From NCBI GenBank assembly GCA_964462135.1, contig CAYWWK010000012.1:1-57359 (forward strand): a stretch of DNA of 57,359 nucleotides, in the 5' to 3' direction. The notes beneath the pieces are model-generated. The model ran no database searches, was not told the origin of the DNA, and was given only the letters and a program-made list of their open reading frames with translations. Positions 43,354-51,831 of the stretch are shown in pieces. Every line of letters begins with the position of its first letter. The stretch's first letter is position 1. Origin of the DNA: MGBC163016 sp964462135 (GTDB lineage Bacteria > Actinomycetota > Coriobacteriia > Coriobacteriales > Eggerthellaceae). A program made the translations under genes and the position numbers.

Positions 43354-44871
43354 TTACACAAACGGCAGGGTTTTCGCTGCGTTGCTCTCTTCGACGAAGG
43401 AACTAGGGGCATATCCAAACGTGTAGTAGTCATGGATGCCTTCAAGCTCTTCCGGGGTTGCTCGGTAGTAAGAATGCATTATCAGCAACTCCCCGGTAGC
43501 GTAATCCCACTTGCTCCATGCGATGGCGCTGTGGTATCCCGTGCCGCTTTCCCCTGTCTCGGTATCAGTCCATGAGTCCGAAAGCATTGGTACCAGCGAA
43601 TCGGTCAGAAGCTCAGGGGCTTCCCCTTGAGGAAACCATCCATAGGGCTTGAGGGCGAATGTAACGGTCTGATCATCGATTTCCCAGCGTGCAAGCTCGT
43701 ATCCACCGAAATCCGTGAGGGGAATCTTCGCTTGCGGTTGAGTGACGTCTATGTCAATACGCGCATCCTGGTTCTCGTGAGCGCAATCCATAGGAGTGAA
43801 GGTGACGCTTCGGGCCTCAGGGCTCAAGCCAGCCAATTCGATGATCAATGCTTCTTCTGCGCTTGTGCCCTGACCGTCTCCGGCATCCACTTCATAGAGA
43901 ACGTTTCCTGTGTCATCGGTTATCTTCAGATAGGCTGGATTGATGGCAGAATCTGGAATGCCTGACACATCCTGTCCATCATCGGTCACCCAGCTGGTCT
44001 CGTCATTGCGCGAGACCATCACGCAGGCCAGCTCAGATGACGTGAAGCGTTCTATTCCCAGCACCCTTTCACCCTGCTGGGTAGCGAAGGAGACCTCTTG
44101 GGATCCGAGCTCTTTGGGGGCGGCAACCTCAGCGAGATCGAGTCCGAATGCGAAGGCGGTCTGGGATGACTCCTCGTTCCATGACCACCCAGCAATGGAC
44201 AGCTGGACCTCATCGCCCATGGTGCTTTCAGGGGTCAGGCGCATGAGGCATTTGATATCGTCATCTTCCTGATAGGCATCCAAACGTCTCACGTCGCCAC
44301 TGCAGGTGGAGCCATCAGCGTTGGTGAGCGTATAGGACAGGATGGGCATGAGAGACTGGAGCCTTGACCATTCGTTTTCTTGAGAGTCCTCATAGAGCGA
44401 GGCCTTCTCCAGGTCGAATCCCCCCTCTTGGTGCAGGGTGAGGTAGAGATTGGCCACATTGCGGTCGCAGGAGATGCTGTCAAGCGTCATCTGCATGCCA
44501 TCGATCGTGGCAGTCTGTCCGACAGATGCACTGAGGGATCGGGCTCCCGCTTCCATGCTGCTGAAAACGGGAAGATTCTGCTGACTTGCGAAGAACTCAC
44601 CGTTACCTTCCTCCATCTTGATGAGGTTCGAGGCAGCGAAAGCCGCTCCGCAGATCAGGGTGGAGGCAAGGGCTGCGGCCAGGATGACCGTCTTCCTGCT
44701 GTTTCTATGCGCTTTGATGGGTTTCTCCTGAGGAATTTTTCCCAAGGCGGCGTAGGTCCTCTCAAGCCTTGCCTGCACTTCTTGGGGAAGAGGGCCCGCA
44801 TCCAAGGCGTCAGTGATCCTTGAGGCCCATTCATCATCAGAGGGAATCGGTGTCTTTGCATGGTTGTTCAT
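43354..44871 (-). CDS. DUF4179-type membrane protein, probable anti-sigma factor
   Basis: The 505-residue protein has a cytoplasmic N-terminal segment (residues 1-62, with EVQARLERTYAALGKIPQE). One membrane helix follows (about 63-82, KTVILAAALASTLICGAAFA), then a large extracellular region that begins like DUF4179 domains (LYLTLHQEGGFDLEKASLY). It starts inside the end of the sigma gene by four bases (ATGA), so they are translationally coupled. This is the typical layout of an ECF sigma factor and its membrane anti-sigma. The stimulus cannot be read from sequence. Confidence 0.82.
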   Translation of the reverse strand: MNNHAKTPIPSDDEWASRITDALDAGPLPQEVQARLERTYAALGKIPQEKPIKAHRNSRKTVILAAALASTLICGAAFAASNLIKMEEGNGEFFASQQNLPVFSSMEAGARSLSASVGQTATIDGMQMTLDSISCDRNVANLYLTLHQEGGFDLEKASLYEDSQENEWSRLQSLMPILSYTLTNADGSTCSGDVRRLDAYQEDDDIKCLMRLTPESTMGDEVQLSIAGWSWNEESSQTAFAFGLDLAEVAAPKELGSQEVSFATQQGERVLGIERFTSSELACVMVSRNDETSWVTDDGQDVSGIPDSAINPAYLKITDDTGNVLYEVDAGDGQGTSAEEALIIELAGLSPEARSVTFTPMDCAHENQDARIDIDVTQPQAKIPLTDFGGYELARWEIDDQTVTFALKPYGWFPQGEAPELLTDSLVPMLSDSWTDTETGESGTGYHSAIAWSKWDYATGELLIMHSYYRATPEELEGIHDYYTFGYAPSSFVEESNAAKTLPFV

Positions 44872-45473
44872 GAGATCAACTCCTTTCTTGGAGTATCAGC
44901 AACTGAAGGATCGTCTTTTGCCTGATCCGCCTTGAGATAGGCATCCTTGAAACGTGCTCGCGCACGACAGAGGCGTGTTCGGGCAGCCCCTTCGGCTATC
45001 CCCATTGCAGCAGCGATTTCCCGCAGGCTGAGATCATTGACATAGAACAGGACCAGGATCGCTCGGTCGCTTTCATTCAAAGAGGCCAAGGTGGCAGTGG
45101 TGTCCAGCTTGCGGATAGCGTCCTCAACGGTGGGGAAGGGTCGGATGTTGAGTGGTGGGCCTTCGGCATCCGGCTTGTTGCACTCTTCTGAGGATAGGTC
45201 TTCGAAAGGAATAACCCGCTGTCTGCTGCGTTGCTCGTCGAAGCAGGTGTTCAGCAGGATGCGTACAAGCCACGTGCTCAGACTGCTCTTTCCTGCAAAG
45301 GAAGGCAATGTGCGCCAAGCCTTTATGGCTGTCTCCTGTAACGCATCCGCGGCGCTGTACTCATCTTGGAGGACCGCTTGAGCCGTTCTCCACAATGCAG
45401 GCGCATGTTGTTGGAAGAGAACGGCGAAGGCATCAGCGTCCCCAGATTGAGCCCGTTGCAAAAGGGTCTTCAC
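44868..45473 (-). CDS. ECF-type RNA polymerase sigma factor
   Basis: Sigma region 2 is visible (FAVLFQQHAPALWRTAQAVL, then YSAADALQETAIKAWRTLPSF and STWLVRILLNTCFDEQRSR). Region 4 is ESDRAILVLFYVNDLSLREIAAAMGIAEGAARTRLCRARARFK, split here only for reading. At 201 residues it is a minimal two-domain ECF sigma. The start is GTG with AAGGAG eight bases upstream. It is the first gene of a two-gene unit with the DUF4179 protein. A possible autoregulated promoter is listed at 45551-45577. Confidence 0.92.
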   Translation of the reverse strand: MKTLLQRAQSGDADAFAVLFQQHAPALWRTAQAVLQDEYSAADALQETAIKAWRTLPSFAGKSSLSTWLVRILLNTCFDEQRSRQRVIPFEDLSSEECNKPDAEGPPLNIRPFPTVEDAIRKLDTTATLASLNESDRAILVLFYVNDLSLREIAAAMGIAEGAARTRLCRARARFKDAYLKADQAKDDPSVADTPRKELIS

Positions 45474-45550
45474 GTTTTCAGCTCCTTTGCCTTTGCATCA
45501 GGCAAATTCCCTGCCGGCGAAGGGTCTTTGCTTTGAATGGTACATCCATT

Positions 45551-45577
45551 AGACGGCGGCAACGGCAAAAACGTTAC
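45551..45577 (-). promoter_or_regulatory. Possible ECF-type promoter of the sigma gene
   Basis: On the minus strand, GTAACGTTTTT is followed 17 bases after AAC by CGTCTAA. SigW-like promoters in Gram-positive bacteria have AAC about 16 bases from CGT, so this may be a self-controlled promoter. The match is weak. Confidence 0.3.
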
Positions 45578-45708
45578 TGAGCTCTGAGGTGATCCCTATC
45601 CAATAACGCTTCGACTACAGCTCGCTGCTTCATTGATCCATCTTCCCGGTCAATTCCATAATCGGCTTCAGACGAAAGTTGCAGGGGAGCGGAGGCTTTG
45701 GAAGGCAT

Positions 45709-46722
45709 ATGCCGCAATCGATCCATATAGAGCATCGCAGTTATGCATCCGCAGACACCCACACGCAGATCCAGGCAGTCTTCTGGATGGATGACGAGGT
45801 CTTTGGAGGTGAAAGGCCGCGGGCCGTCATACAGCTGATACATGGAATGGGCGAGCATATGGGCCGCTATGACAGATTCGCACGATACTTGGCAGGACTT
45901 GGCTACTTGGTCTGTGGAAACGATCATGTAGGGCATGGCCGCACCGCCGGCAGCGAGGAGAGATTCGGACTGCTTCCCAAGAAGCATCCCGTTGAAGTGA
46001 TGGTCAACGATGTCGAGCAACTGCGTGGATTCGTCTCTGCTGATCTGTGTGGGTTGTTCGGTTCTGGCCAAGTGCCTTATTTCATGTTCGGGCATTCGAT
46101 GGGATCTCTCATCCTGCGATGCTATCTTCCGAAGCATGGTGATCAGATCGATGGTGCCATGATCTGCGGAACGACCATGCCAAGCAAGCTCCTCTCCGGA
46201 ATAGGAGTCCTCGCCTCGAAGACGTTGATAGCCCTCGAAGGCCCTGATGCCAAAAGCGCCTTCCTGCATCGGATGGCCTACGGGGTCTATTCCAAGAAGA
46301 TACCGCATGCGCGCACGCCTTTCGACTGGATCTCAAGCGATCCGGACGAAGTAGATGCCTTCATCAACGACGAAGGCACGGGCTTCATGTTCTCCGGGAC
46401 GGTGTACCTTGCCCTGACCGAAGCTGCATTCGATGCGGCTCGGAAGCACGCGTTCACAGCTGTTCCGAAGGCGCTTCCCCTTTTGCTGGTAGCAGGCGAT
46501 GAGGATCCGGTGGGAAACTTCGGACGCATGGTGGAAGCCTGCGGGAATCGATATCGGAAAGCAGGGGTCGAGAGCGTGACGGTGAAGCTCTATGGCGGTA
46601 TGCGACATGAGATATTGAACGAGATAGGCAGGGAAGAGGTGTTCTCTGATGTGGTCTCGTGGATGAGGGAGGTTGACGTTGAACGCAAGGCAGCGGCATT
46701 GAAAGCCCGAGGATGCGATTGA
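45709..46722 (+). CDS. Alpha/beta hydrolase (serine hydrolase), first paralogue
   Basis: The protein is a monoacylglycerol lipase-like alpha/beta hydrolase. The oxyanion region is VIQLIHGMGEHMGRYDRFA, the nucleophile elbow GHSMGS (FMFGHSMGSLILRCYL), the acid GDEDPVGN and the His in GGMRHEILNE. It has no signal peptide. The 337-residue length is normal for the group. The second hydrolase follows 50 bases after the stop and shares these motifs; they look like a tandem duplicate. The ATG at 45709 has GGAAGG close upstream; an in-frame TTG at 45679 is an alternative. Confidence 0.87.
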   Translation: MPQSIHIEHRSYASADTHTQIQAVFWMDDEVFGGERPRAVIQLIHGMGEHMGRYDRFARYLAGLGYLVCGNDHVGHGRTAGSEERFGLLPKKHPVEVMVNDVEQLRGFVSADLCGLFGSGQVPYFMFGHSMGSLILRCYLPKHGDQIDGAMICGTTMPSKLLSGIGVLASKTLIALEGPDAKSAFLHRMAYGVYSKKIPHARTPFDWISSDPDEVDAFINDEGTGFMFSGTVYLALTEAAFDAARKHAFTAVPKALPLLLVAGDEDPVGNFGRMVEACGNRYRKAGVESVTVKLYGGMRHEILNEIGREEVFSDVVSWMREVDVERKAAALKARGCD

Positions 46723-46772
46723 GAAGTTTGAGCACATGCATGACCACGCAGCGAAATGAAGGTGGGAGTCGA

Positions 46773-47837
46773 ATGTCACAGGTTGAAGGGAACGTTGCAA
46801 GACGCACCTTGAGGAGCACTGTGCGTCCCGTAGTTGAAAAGGACTCTCCGCAGGAGTTTTCAAAGGAGGCGTTGGAGCAGATGAGCAGCGTTAGTGTGGA
46901 GGATTTCGAGTACCCTTCGTGGGATGATCACAGCATGGTCCATGGCTGCCTTTGGAGTCCTGCGCAGCACCCCAAGGCCATCGTGCAATTGATACATGGG
47001 ATGTCTGAGCATATCAGCCGCTATGATGAGTTCGCGCGCTATCTTGCAGCATCGGGCTTTGCGGTCTTCGGACACGATCATATCGGGCATGGCCATTCGG
47101 CATTCAGTGAAGAGGAACTGGGCCATATGCCTCCAGAAACAGGGGCGGATGTGCTCGTCGAGGACGTGGATACGATGCGGCGTATCGCCTGTGAGAGTTT
47201 TCCGGGGGATTTGCCGTACTTCATGTTCGGCCATTCCATGGGCTCTTTCACCTTGCGCGTGTATTTGACTCGCCACGGGGAGGGGGTCTCGGGCGCGATA
47301 CTCTGCGGAACGGGCAATGAGCCTGTGGTGCTGTCCATGGCGGGGAATGTTTTGGCGCGCATGGGTGCGCGCTTTCGCGGAGAGGCATCGAAGAGCAATC
47401 TCATACATTCCCTTGCTGACGGTGCTTTCGTAAGGCAGGTGGAGGACCCAGAAACGGAATACGATTGGATCTCAGTCGATCGCGACAACATTGATGAGTT
47501 CTTGTCTGATGATCTGAATGGGTTTCAGTTCACCTATGGCGGCTACGCCTCATTGACGAAGCTTGCGCTGCGTGCCGCGAACCTTGACTTGGCCAAGCAG
47601 ATACCTGAGGATCTCCCGGTTCTGTTCGTGTCGGGAAGTGAGGACCCCGTTGGAAACAAGGGCGATGGCGTGATAGAGGCCGCAGATCTTCTCATCAAGG
47701 CCGGCGTGAGGGATGTGCAGATGATCCTATACGAGGGAATGCGCCATGAGATACTTAATGAGGCTGGACATCAAGTGGTCTTCGAAGACATCCTTGACTG
47801 GATCTGCCAGCATGAGTCAAGGGGACGGTTCTCTTGA
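46773..47837 (+). CDS. Alpha/beta hydrolase, second paralogue; C terminus replaced by repeat
   Basis: Same family and motifs as the first hydrolase: IVQLIHGMSEHISRYDEFA, nucleophile FMFGHSMGSFTLRVYL, acid GSEDPVGN, His in EGMRHEILNE. A 75-residue polar N-terminal extension precedes the domain. The gene ends DWICQH followed by ESRGRFS and a stop. These last seven residues and the TGA (47835-47837) are encoded by the terminal repeat of the transposase unit that begins at 47813, so the native C terminus was lost. The first paralogue runs about 17 residues further. ATG with AAGGTGGGA upstream. Confidence 0.86.
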   Translation: MSQVEGNVARRTLRSTVRPVVEKDSPQEFSKEALEQMSSVSVEDFEYPSWDDHSMVHGCLWSPAQHPKAIVQLIHGMSEHISRYDEFARYLAASGFAVFGHDHIGHGHSAFSEEELGHMPPETGADVLVEDVDTMRRIACESFPGDLPYFMFGHSMGSFTLRVYLTRHGEGVSGAILCGTGNEPVVLSMAGNVLARMGARFRGEASKSNLIHSLADGAFVRQVEDPETEYDWISVDRDNIDEFLSDDLNGFQFTYGGYASLTKLALRAANLDLAKQIPEDLPVLFVSGSEDPVGNKGDGVIEAADLLIKAGVRDVQMILYEGMRHEILNEAGHQVVFEDILDWICQHESRGRFS

Positions 47838-48601
47838 CTCATTTTCTCCTCGTAAACCCTTTCCACGGTGTTACGATTCAACCCTGTCAAACGCGCGATC
47901 TGGCGAATGGAAAGGCCTTTTGCTCGGAGTTCTTCGATGATGCTGTTCTGACTTTCTCTCCCCATATCGCAAAGCTGCTGGCACTGATCGATACCTGCCA
48001 GAGCACAAATGGTCTTTCTGGCTTCGGCATCGCTTATCCGATGCGGATCTTCGAAGCCGCAGGAAAAGCCCGGGTTTTGATCCGCTTCGACCAGTTCGCG
48101 AAAGGCGCTGATGGCCGAGTCCGTCTCATTCGAGAGCATCGAAAGCGCGAATTCTGTGTCCGTGACGAAGGGCGTTTCAGTGTACTCGTCGTAGCTGGTC
48201 CACTCATCGACCTTCCCTCCGACTTCAAGCGGATTTCTGTGGATGTATCGCAAAGTGGCGAGGAAGTAAGCGTCTTCATCGACGGGCTTGCTCTTGTATC
48301 GGTCTTGGAACAGGTAGCCGTTGCGATCGTATTTGCGAGCGTAATGGCTGGAATAGCTCAGCTGCAGCTTCTTCATCATAGTGGCAATCGTGACAAGGTC
48401 TGCCTTCACGAGAAGATGGACATGGTTGCCCATAATGCACCATGCATAAAGCGAGAACCCGCATTCGCTCTTGTAGCGTTTTAATCTCTCGAGAAAGGTT
48501 TCTCTGTCCTCGTCATCGTAGAAGAGCTGGACCTGATTGATTCCGCGTATCATCACATGGTAGATGTCGGATTCGCTCTTGCGCCTTGGCATACGTGGCA
48601 T
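47771..48601 (-). CDS. REP-associated tyrosine transposase (RAYT, IS200-like Y1)
   Basis: The Y1-type HUH nuclease fold is clear. The HxH metal motif is in MGNHVHLLVKAD. The catalytic Tyr is probably in the ARKYDRNGYLFQDRYKS region. The N terminus MPRRKSESDIYHVMIRGIN is typical of RAYTs. After the nuclease comes a long region and a C-terminal helix-turn-helix (GLSIRQIARLTGLNRNTVE). The last 20 or so residues (from MSQENRPLDS) read through its own terminal repeat into the antisense strand of the hydrolase gene, where the stop lies. The ATG has GGAGGTG seven bases upstream. Confidence 0.9.
   Translation of the reverse strand: MPRMPRRKSESDIYHVMIRGINQVQLFYDDEDRETFLERLKRYKSECGFSLYAWCIMGNHVHLLVKADLVTIATMMKKLQLSYSSHYARKYDRNGYLFQDRYKSKPVDEDAYFLATLRYIHRNPLEVGGKVDEWTSYDEYTETPFVTDTEFALSMLSNETDSAISAFRELVEADQNPGFSCGFEDPHRISDAEARKTICALAGIDQCQQLCDMGRESQNSIIEELRAKGLSIRQIARLTGLNRNTVERVYEEKMSQENRPLDSCWQIQSRMSSKTT
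47813..47841 (+). repeat. Left terminal palindrome of the RAYT unit
   Basis: TGAGTCAAG (47813-47821) and CTTGACTCA (47833-47841) are perfect 9-base arms around GGGACGGTTCT. Positions 47814-47841 are the exact inverse complement of 48643-48670. Confidence 0.85.
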
Positions 48602-48642
48602 GTCGCATCACCTCCGGTAGGACGATAGATCGAGAGGCTGAG

Positions 48643-48679
48643 TGAGTCAAGAGAACCGTCCCCTTGACTCCTTGACTCA
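48643..48679 (+). repeat. Right terminal palindrome of the RAYT unit, with partial duplication
   Basis: TGAGTCAAG (48643-48651) starts the inverted copy of the left end, ending CTTGACTC at 48670. An extra CTTGACTCA (48671-48679) follows directly, so the right end has a duplicated half-arm that the left lacks. Confidence 0.82.
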
Positions 48680-48756
48680 CTGCTCTCCAAGTGCAATTTC
48701 ATTCAAGAGCAACAACGTATAGAAGGCTATCCTGTTCTTGAAAGGAAAGACCTTGC

Positions 48757-49539
48757 ATGAACGAAACTTGCATTATCAAGCCCCTGTTGCTTTTCAAGGG
48801 AGAACGCAGAACATACAGCGGCATCCTGCAGCCATTCGCTAATCATGCCCATGATCATTACGTCTTCGGTATCGTCCGTGAAGGCGAGCGTGATCTTGCT
48901 CTCAATGGAGAGCACCTGAGTATAAAGAGGGGTGATTCTCTTGTGTTCAACCCTGGCGATGTGCATGGCTGCACCCATGCGAGCGAAAGCCCTTTTGCCT
49001 ATGACAGTTTCACGGTTGGAGCGGAACTCTTCGACGGCGAGAGGTTCGGCTTTCCGAGCAAAGGGGATGATTCGCCTTGCAAGCAGCTCGAAGAAGTGTT
49101 CTGCCTGTTCGACAAAAACCTAGAGAACGATGCCTTGGAGGCTTTTGCGGTTTTCGGACAAATGCTTGTTGCAAAGTTCGATAGAAACCATGCGAATCCC
49201 AAGCACGAAAAAGCTGCGAGGGGTCTTTATGCGCATATGATCGGACATCTTGCAGAAAGGACTTGCGTGGAGGCTTTCGCAGAGAACGAGGGCATCTCCG
49301 CCTATGCGCTCATCCGCGCGTATAGGCATGTTTTCTCCCTCACGCCGATCCAGCATCAGCTGGCACTTCGCGTGGATGCGGCATGCGAGCTTCTGGCGAA
49401 GAGTGCAAATGCATCAGATGCGGCAGCCGAACTGGGATTTTCCGATCAGGCTCATCTGACACGCGAATTCAAGAAGCGCATCGGGTGCACGCCCGGTGCC
49501 TATGCCGCGATGCATAAGGCGGGATCGTACTGCAAATGA
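48757..49539 (+). CDS. AraC family transcriptional regulator
   Basis: The 260-residue protein has an N-terminal cupin ligand-binding domain (FANHAHDHYVFGIVREGERDLALNGE and SLVFNPGDVHGC) and a C-terminal double helix-turn-helix. The latter includes ISAYALIRAYRHVFSLTPIQHQLALRVDAA and ASDAAAELGFSDQAHLTREFKKRIGCTPGAY, typical of AraC. It overlaps the DMT transporter gene by four bases (ATGA), so the pair is coupled. It likely controls that transporter or its own operon. The ligand is unknown. ATG with GAAAGGAAAGA upstream. Confidence 0.92.
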   Translation: MNETCIIKPLLLFKGERRTYSGILQPFANHAHDHYVFGIVREGERDLALNGEHLSIKRGDSLVFNPGDVHGCTHASESPFAYDSFTVGAELFDGERFGFPSKGDDSPCKQLEEVFCLFDKNLENDALEAFAVFGQMLVAKFDRNHANPKHEKAARGLYAHMIGHLAERTCVEAFAENEGISAYALIRAYRHVFSLTPIQHQLALRVDAACELLAKSANASDAAAELGFSDQAHLTREFKKRIGCTPGAYAAMHKAGSYCK

Positions 49540-50501
49540 AATACCACTTCGCTGCGCTTTTCACCATCTTCGTATGGGGTATCACCTTCGTTTCCACCAA
49601 GGTGCTCTTGATGGATATGTCCCCCCTGTGGATACTGTTGTTGCGTTTCGTCCTTGGCCTTTGCATCCTTTGCGTTATGCGCCCCCATGTTTTGAGGCTG
49701 GCGGAACGAACGGATGAGGTGCTCTTCGCTGCTGCGGGAGCGACGGGCATCGCCGCGTATTATCTGTTGGAAAATGTTGCACTCGTGTTCACCACCGCAA
49801 CCGCCGTTGGCGTAATCGTAGCGGCATCCCCATTGTTCACAGCTCTTCTCTCCGCCGCCCTTGGTGACCGCTCCTTCATCAGTATCCGCTTCTTCTGCGG
49901 CTTCGCACTCGCGATGATAGGTCTTATCGTTGTCGGTGCAGGCACGACGGGGGAGGGTGACATCATGGACTTCGCCGGCTTCGACCTTTTCGGCGATCTG
50001 CTCGCGCTGGTCGCTGCCCTTGTGTGGGCGATCTACTCTACGCTGATCTCCCGCATTGCGCAAAAAGGTTACGAGACGATAGCTGTGACCAAGCGCACGT
50101 TCGTCTGGGGCGTTGCCTTCATTCTCATCGTCACGCTCATCTTCGATCCGCATGCACCACAGCCATCTGTCCTTCTTGATTGGCAAAACGTGCTCAACCT
50201 TCTCTTTCTGGGTGCGGTGGCATCGGCGACGTGTTTCGTCACGTGGGGCGTTGCCGTGAAGCATTTGGGGGCAACTGCAACGACCACTTACATATACCTC
50301 GTTCCTGCCATCACGGTGACCGCCTCCATTCTCATTCTGGGAGAGCCATTGAACGCACTCATAATCCTGGGCTTGGCCATGACGATCGCAGGTCTTCTGC
50401 TATCTCAAAAACGGAGTGAAAATAAAAAGGGCGAGCAGAAGGAACGTTCCGAAACGCACGTGGAGCTCAAAGAAAATCAGCTTCCCACCAGCCACTCCTG
50501 A
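49536..50501 (+). CDS. EamA/DMT family transporter
   Basis: This 321-residue protein has about ten membrane segments in two EamA repeats. Typical features are FTIFVWGITFVSTKVLL at the N terminus and FATYYLLENVALVFTTATAV-like segments in the first half (AYYLLENVALVFTTATAVGV). Similar second-half segments read VTWGVAVKHLGATATTTYIY and LVPAITVTASILILGEPL. The substrate could be an amino acid, nucleoside or metabolite. The C-terminal 35 residues are a charged cytoplasmic tail (KRSENKKGEQKERSE). Its 3' end overlaps that of the next gene on the opposite strand by 25 bases. Confidence 0.9.
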   Translation: MKYHFAALFTIFVWGITFVSTKVLLMDMSPLWILLLRFVLGLCILCVMRPHVLRLAERTDEVLFAAAGATGIAAYYLLENVALVFTTATAVGVIVAASPLFTALLSAALGDRSFISIRFFCGFALAMIGLIVVGAGTTGEGDIMDFAGFDLFGDLLALVAALVWAIYSTLISRIAQKGYETIAVTKRTFVWGVAFILIVTLIFDPHAPQPSVLLDWQNVLNLLFLGAVASATCFVTWGVAVKHLGATATTTYIYLVPAITVTASILILGEPLNALIILGLAMTIAGLLLSQKRSENKKGEQKERSETHVELKENQLPTSHS

Positions 50502-51715
50502 ATCCCCATGATCCGTACGCCTGATGGAGTGGCGCCCGTCCGCCATCCGTCGAGCGTGAGGATTGTCTTGGGGAATGAATCTTTGATCGTTTCAAGGGGA
50601 GAAAGCTCGCGCTGGTAGACATCTTCACTGAGAAGCGATGTGGTCACTTGGAAGTACTCCTTTTGGCTTCCCCGCTTTGCAACGAAGTCCACCTCTGCTC
50701 CATGCATGGCTCCGACGAATAGAGCGTACCCTCTGCGCTTCAACTCTACAAACACAATGTTCTCCAACTGAAATCCTATATCCGTGCCTGAAAAACCGCT
50801 AGGTAGATTCCTGAAGCCAGTGTCAACTGGATATAGCTTCTTCAGCGGTCTCAGTACCTGCTTTCCTGACAGGCCTTCTTGATCGCACGCGTAGAGCGCG
50901 AACGCACGCTCCAATGCGGCAAGATAATTGTCGATGGTTTCCGGCTTCACTTTTCTACCCATGCTCGTGAGAGCATCGGAGATCTTCTTAGTGGAAAACA
51001 GTGATCCGGATGTAGAGCAAGTGTATTTGATGAGTTTCACAAGCAGGTCGAAGTCGCTTATATGTGCGCGGCGGGCGACATCGTTCACTATTATCGCATC
51101 GAAAAGCGATGTCAGTTCGCCTTGCTTTTCGACATTTCGCGAGAATGGCAACTCAAACAGGCCTGGCATACCTCCATACGTCATGAATGAACGGAACAAC
51201 TCATTTTCGTTCGTTGGGTAATCACCTGCGACCGATGCGAAATCCCTATATTCGGCAAACGAAAGCGGGTATATTTCGATTTGCTCGTACCTGCCAGCCA
51301 AAAAAGTTGAAAGATCGGAAGAAAGCACAAAGGCATTCGATCCGGTTATGAACACATCTACACTTTTTTCAGTGTGCAGTTGCCTTACTGCTTTCTCCCA
51401 CGAATCGACCTCTTGTACCTCATCTAGAAAAACCCGCAGAGGGAAGTCTGGATTCGAATTGGCAATCGCTTGAGAAAGCTCGCCAAGAAGCCATTCAGCA
51501 TCGGGGTTTATGGGCATTCCGAATTGGTCGAACTTCCTGTAGAAAATGTTCTGTGGCGGAAAACCTTCTGCATGCATTCGCTCTGCAAGCATATGCAGCA
51601 ACGTGGACTTTCCGCAACGACGGATTCCCGTAAGCACCTTTATGTTCGAAGTGCCAACGCTCTTATCCAATCGCTTGTCATACTGCGGGCGAGGTATTTC
51701 CGTATCAACGATCAT
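50477..51715 (-). CDS. AAA_14/DUF4143 ATP-binding protein
   Basis: Walker A is LTGIRRCGKSTLLHML at the N terminus, Walker B VFLDEVQEVDSWE and sensor FITGSNAF. The middle part (VKLIKYTCSTSGSLFSTKK through VKPETIDNYLAALERAFAL) looks like a winged helix-turn-helix, as in archaeal-type ATPases of this group. The C-terminal DUF4143 nuclease-like domain has GFQLENIVFVELKRRGY, AEVDFVAKRGSQKEYFQVT and GIQEWL. Function of the family is unknown. The gene is AT-richer than its neighbours. Its promoter is flanked by two matching palindromes listed separately. Confidence 0.9.
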   Translation of the reverse strand: MIVDTEIPRPQYDKRLDKSVGTSNIKVLTGIRRCGKSTLLHMLAERMHAEGFPPQNIFYRKFDQFGMPINPDAEWLLGELSQAIANSNPDFPLRVFLDEVQEVDSWEKAVRQLHTEKSVDVFITGSNAFVLSSDLSTFLAGRYEQIEIYPLSFAEYRDFASVAGDYPTNENELFRSFMTYGGMPGLFELPFSRNVEKQGELTSLFDAIIVNDVARRAHISDFDLLVKLIKYTCSTSGSLFSTKKISDALTSMGRKVKPETIDNYLAALERAFALYACDQEGLSGKQVLRPLKKLYPVDTGFRNLPSGFSGTDIGFQLENIVFVELKRRGYALFVGAMHGAEVDFVAKRGSQKEYFQVTTSLLSEDVYQRELSPLETIKDSFPKTILTLDGWRTGATPSGVRIMGIQEWLVGS

Positions 51716-51730
51716 ACGGTTGCCTTTCTA

Positions 51731-51790
51731 ATTTCCATTAATCTGGAAATTATAGATTGTTTCGCTGAATATTTCCAGTGAAATGGAAAT
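51731..51790 (-). promoter_or_regulatory. Twin palindromic operators around the AAA ATPase promoter
   Basis: ATTTCCA-N6-TGGAAAT occurs twice with identical 7-base arms: 51731-51750 and 51771-51790, exactly 40 bases apart. On the minus strand TATAAT (51754-51749) is the -10 and TGGAAA (51777-51772) the -35, spaced 17. So one palindrome contains the -35 and the other covers the end of the -10 and the likely start site. This is the arrangement of a repressor operator pair, 16-75 bases upstream of the ATPase ATG. Confidence 0.7.
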
Positions 51791-51831
51791 ATGAAAACTT
51801 ATCCCAAGAACGAAATGTCGTGGAACATGGA

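Larger units (their letters stand above)
47813..48679 (-). mobile_element. RAYT unit bounded by inverted palindromic repeats
   Basis: The transposase gene lies between two near-identical inverted repeats at 47813-47841 and 48643-48670, the latter followed by an extra partial copy to 48679. The whole unit is about 870 bp. The insertion point is inside the 3' end of the second hydrolase. No target duplication is obvious, as expected for this transposase class. Confidence 0.75.
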
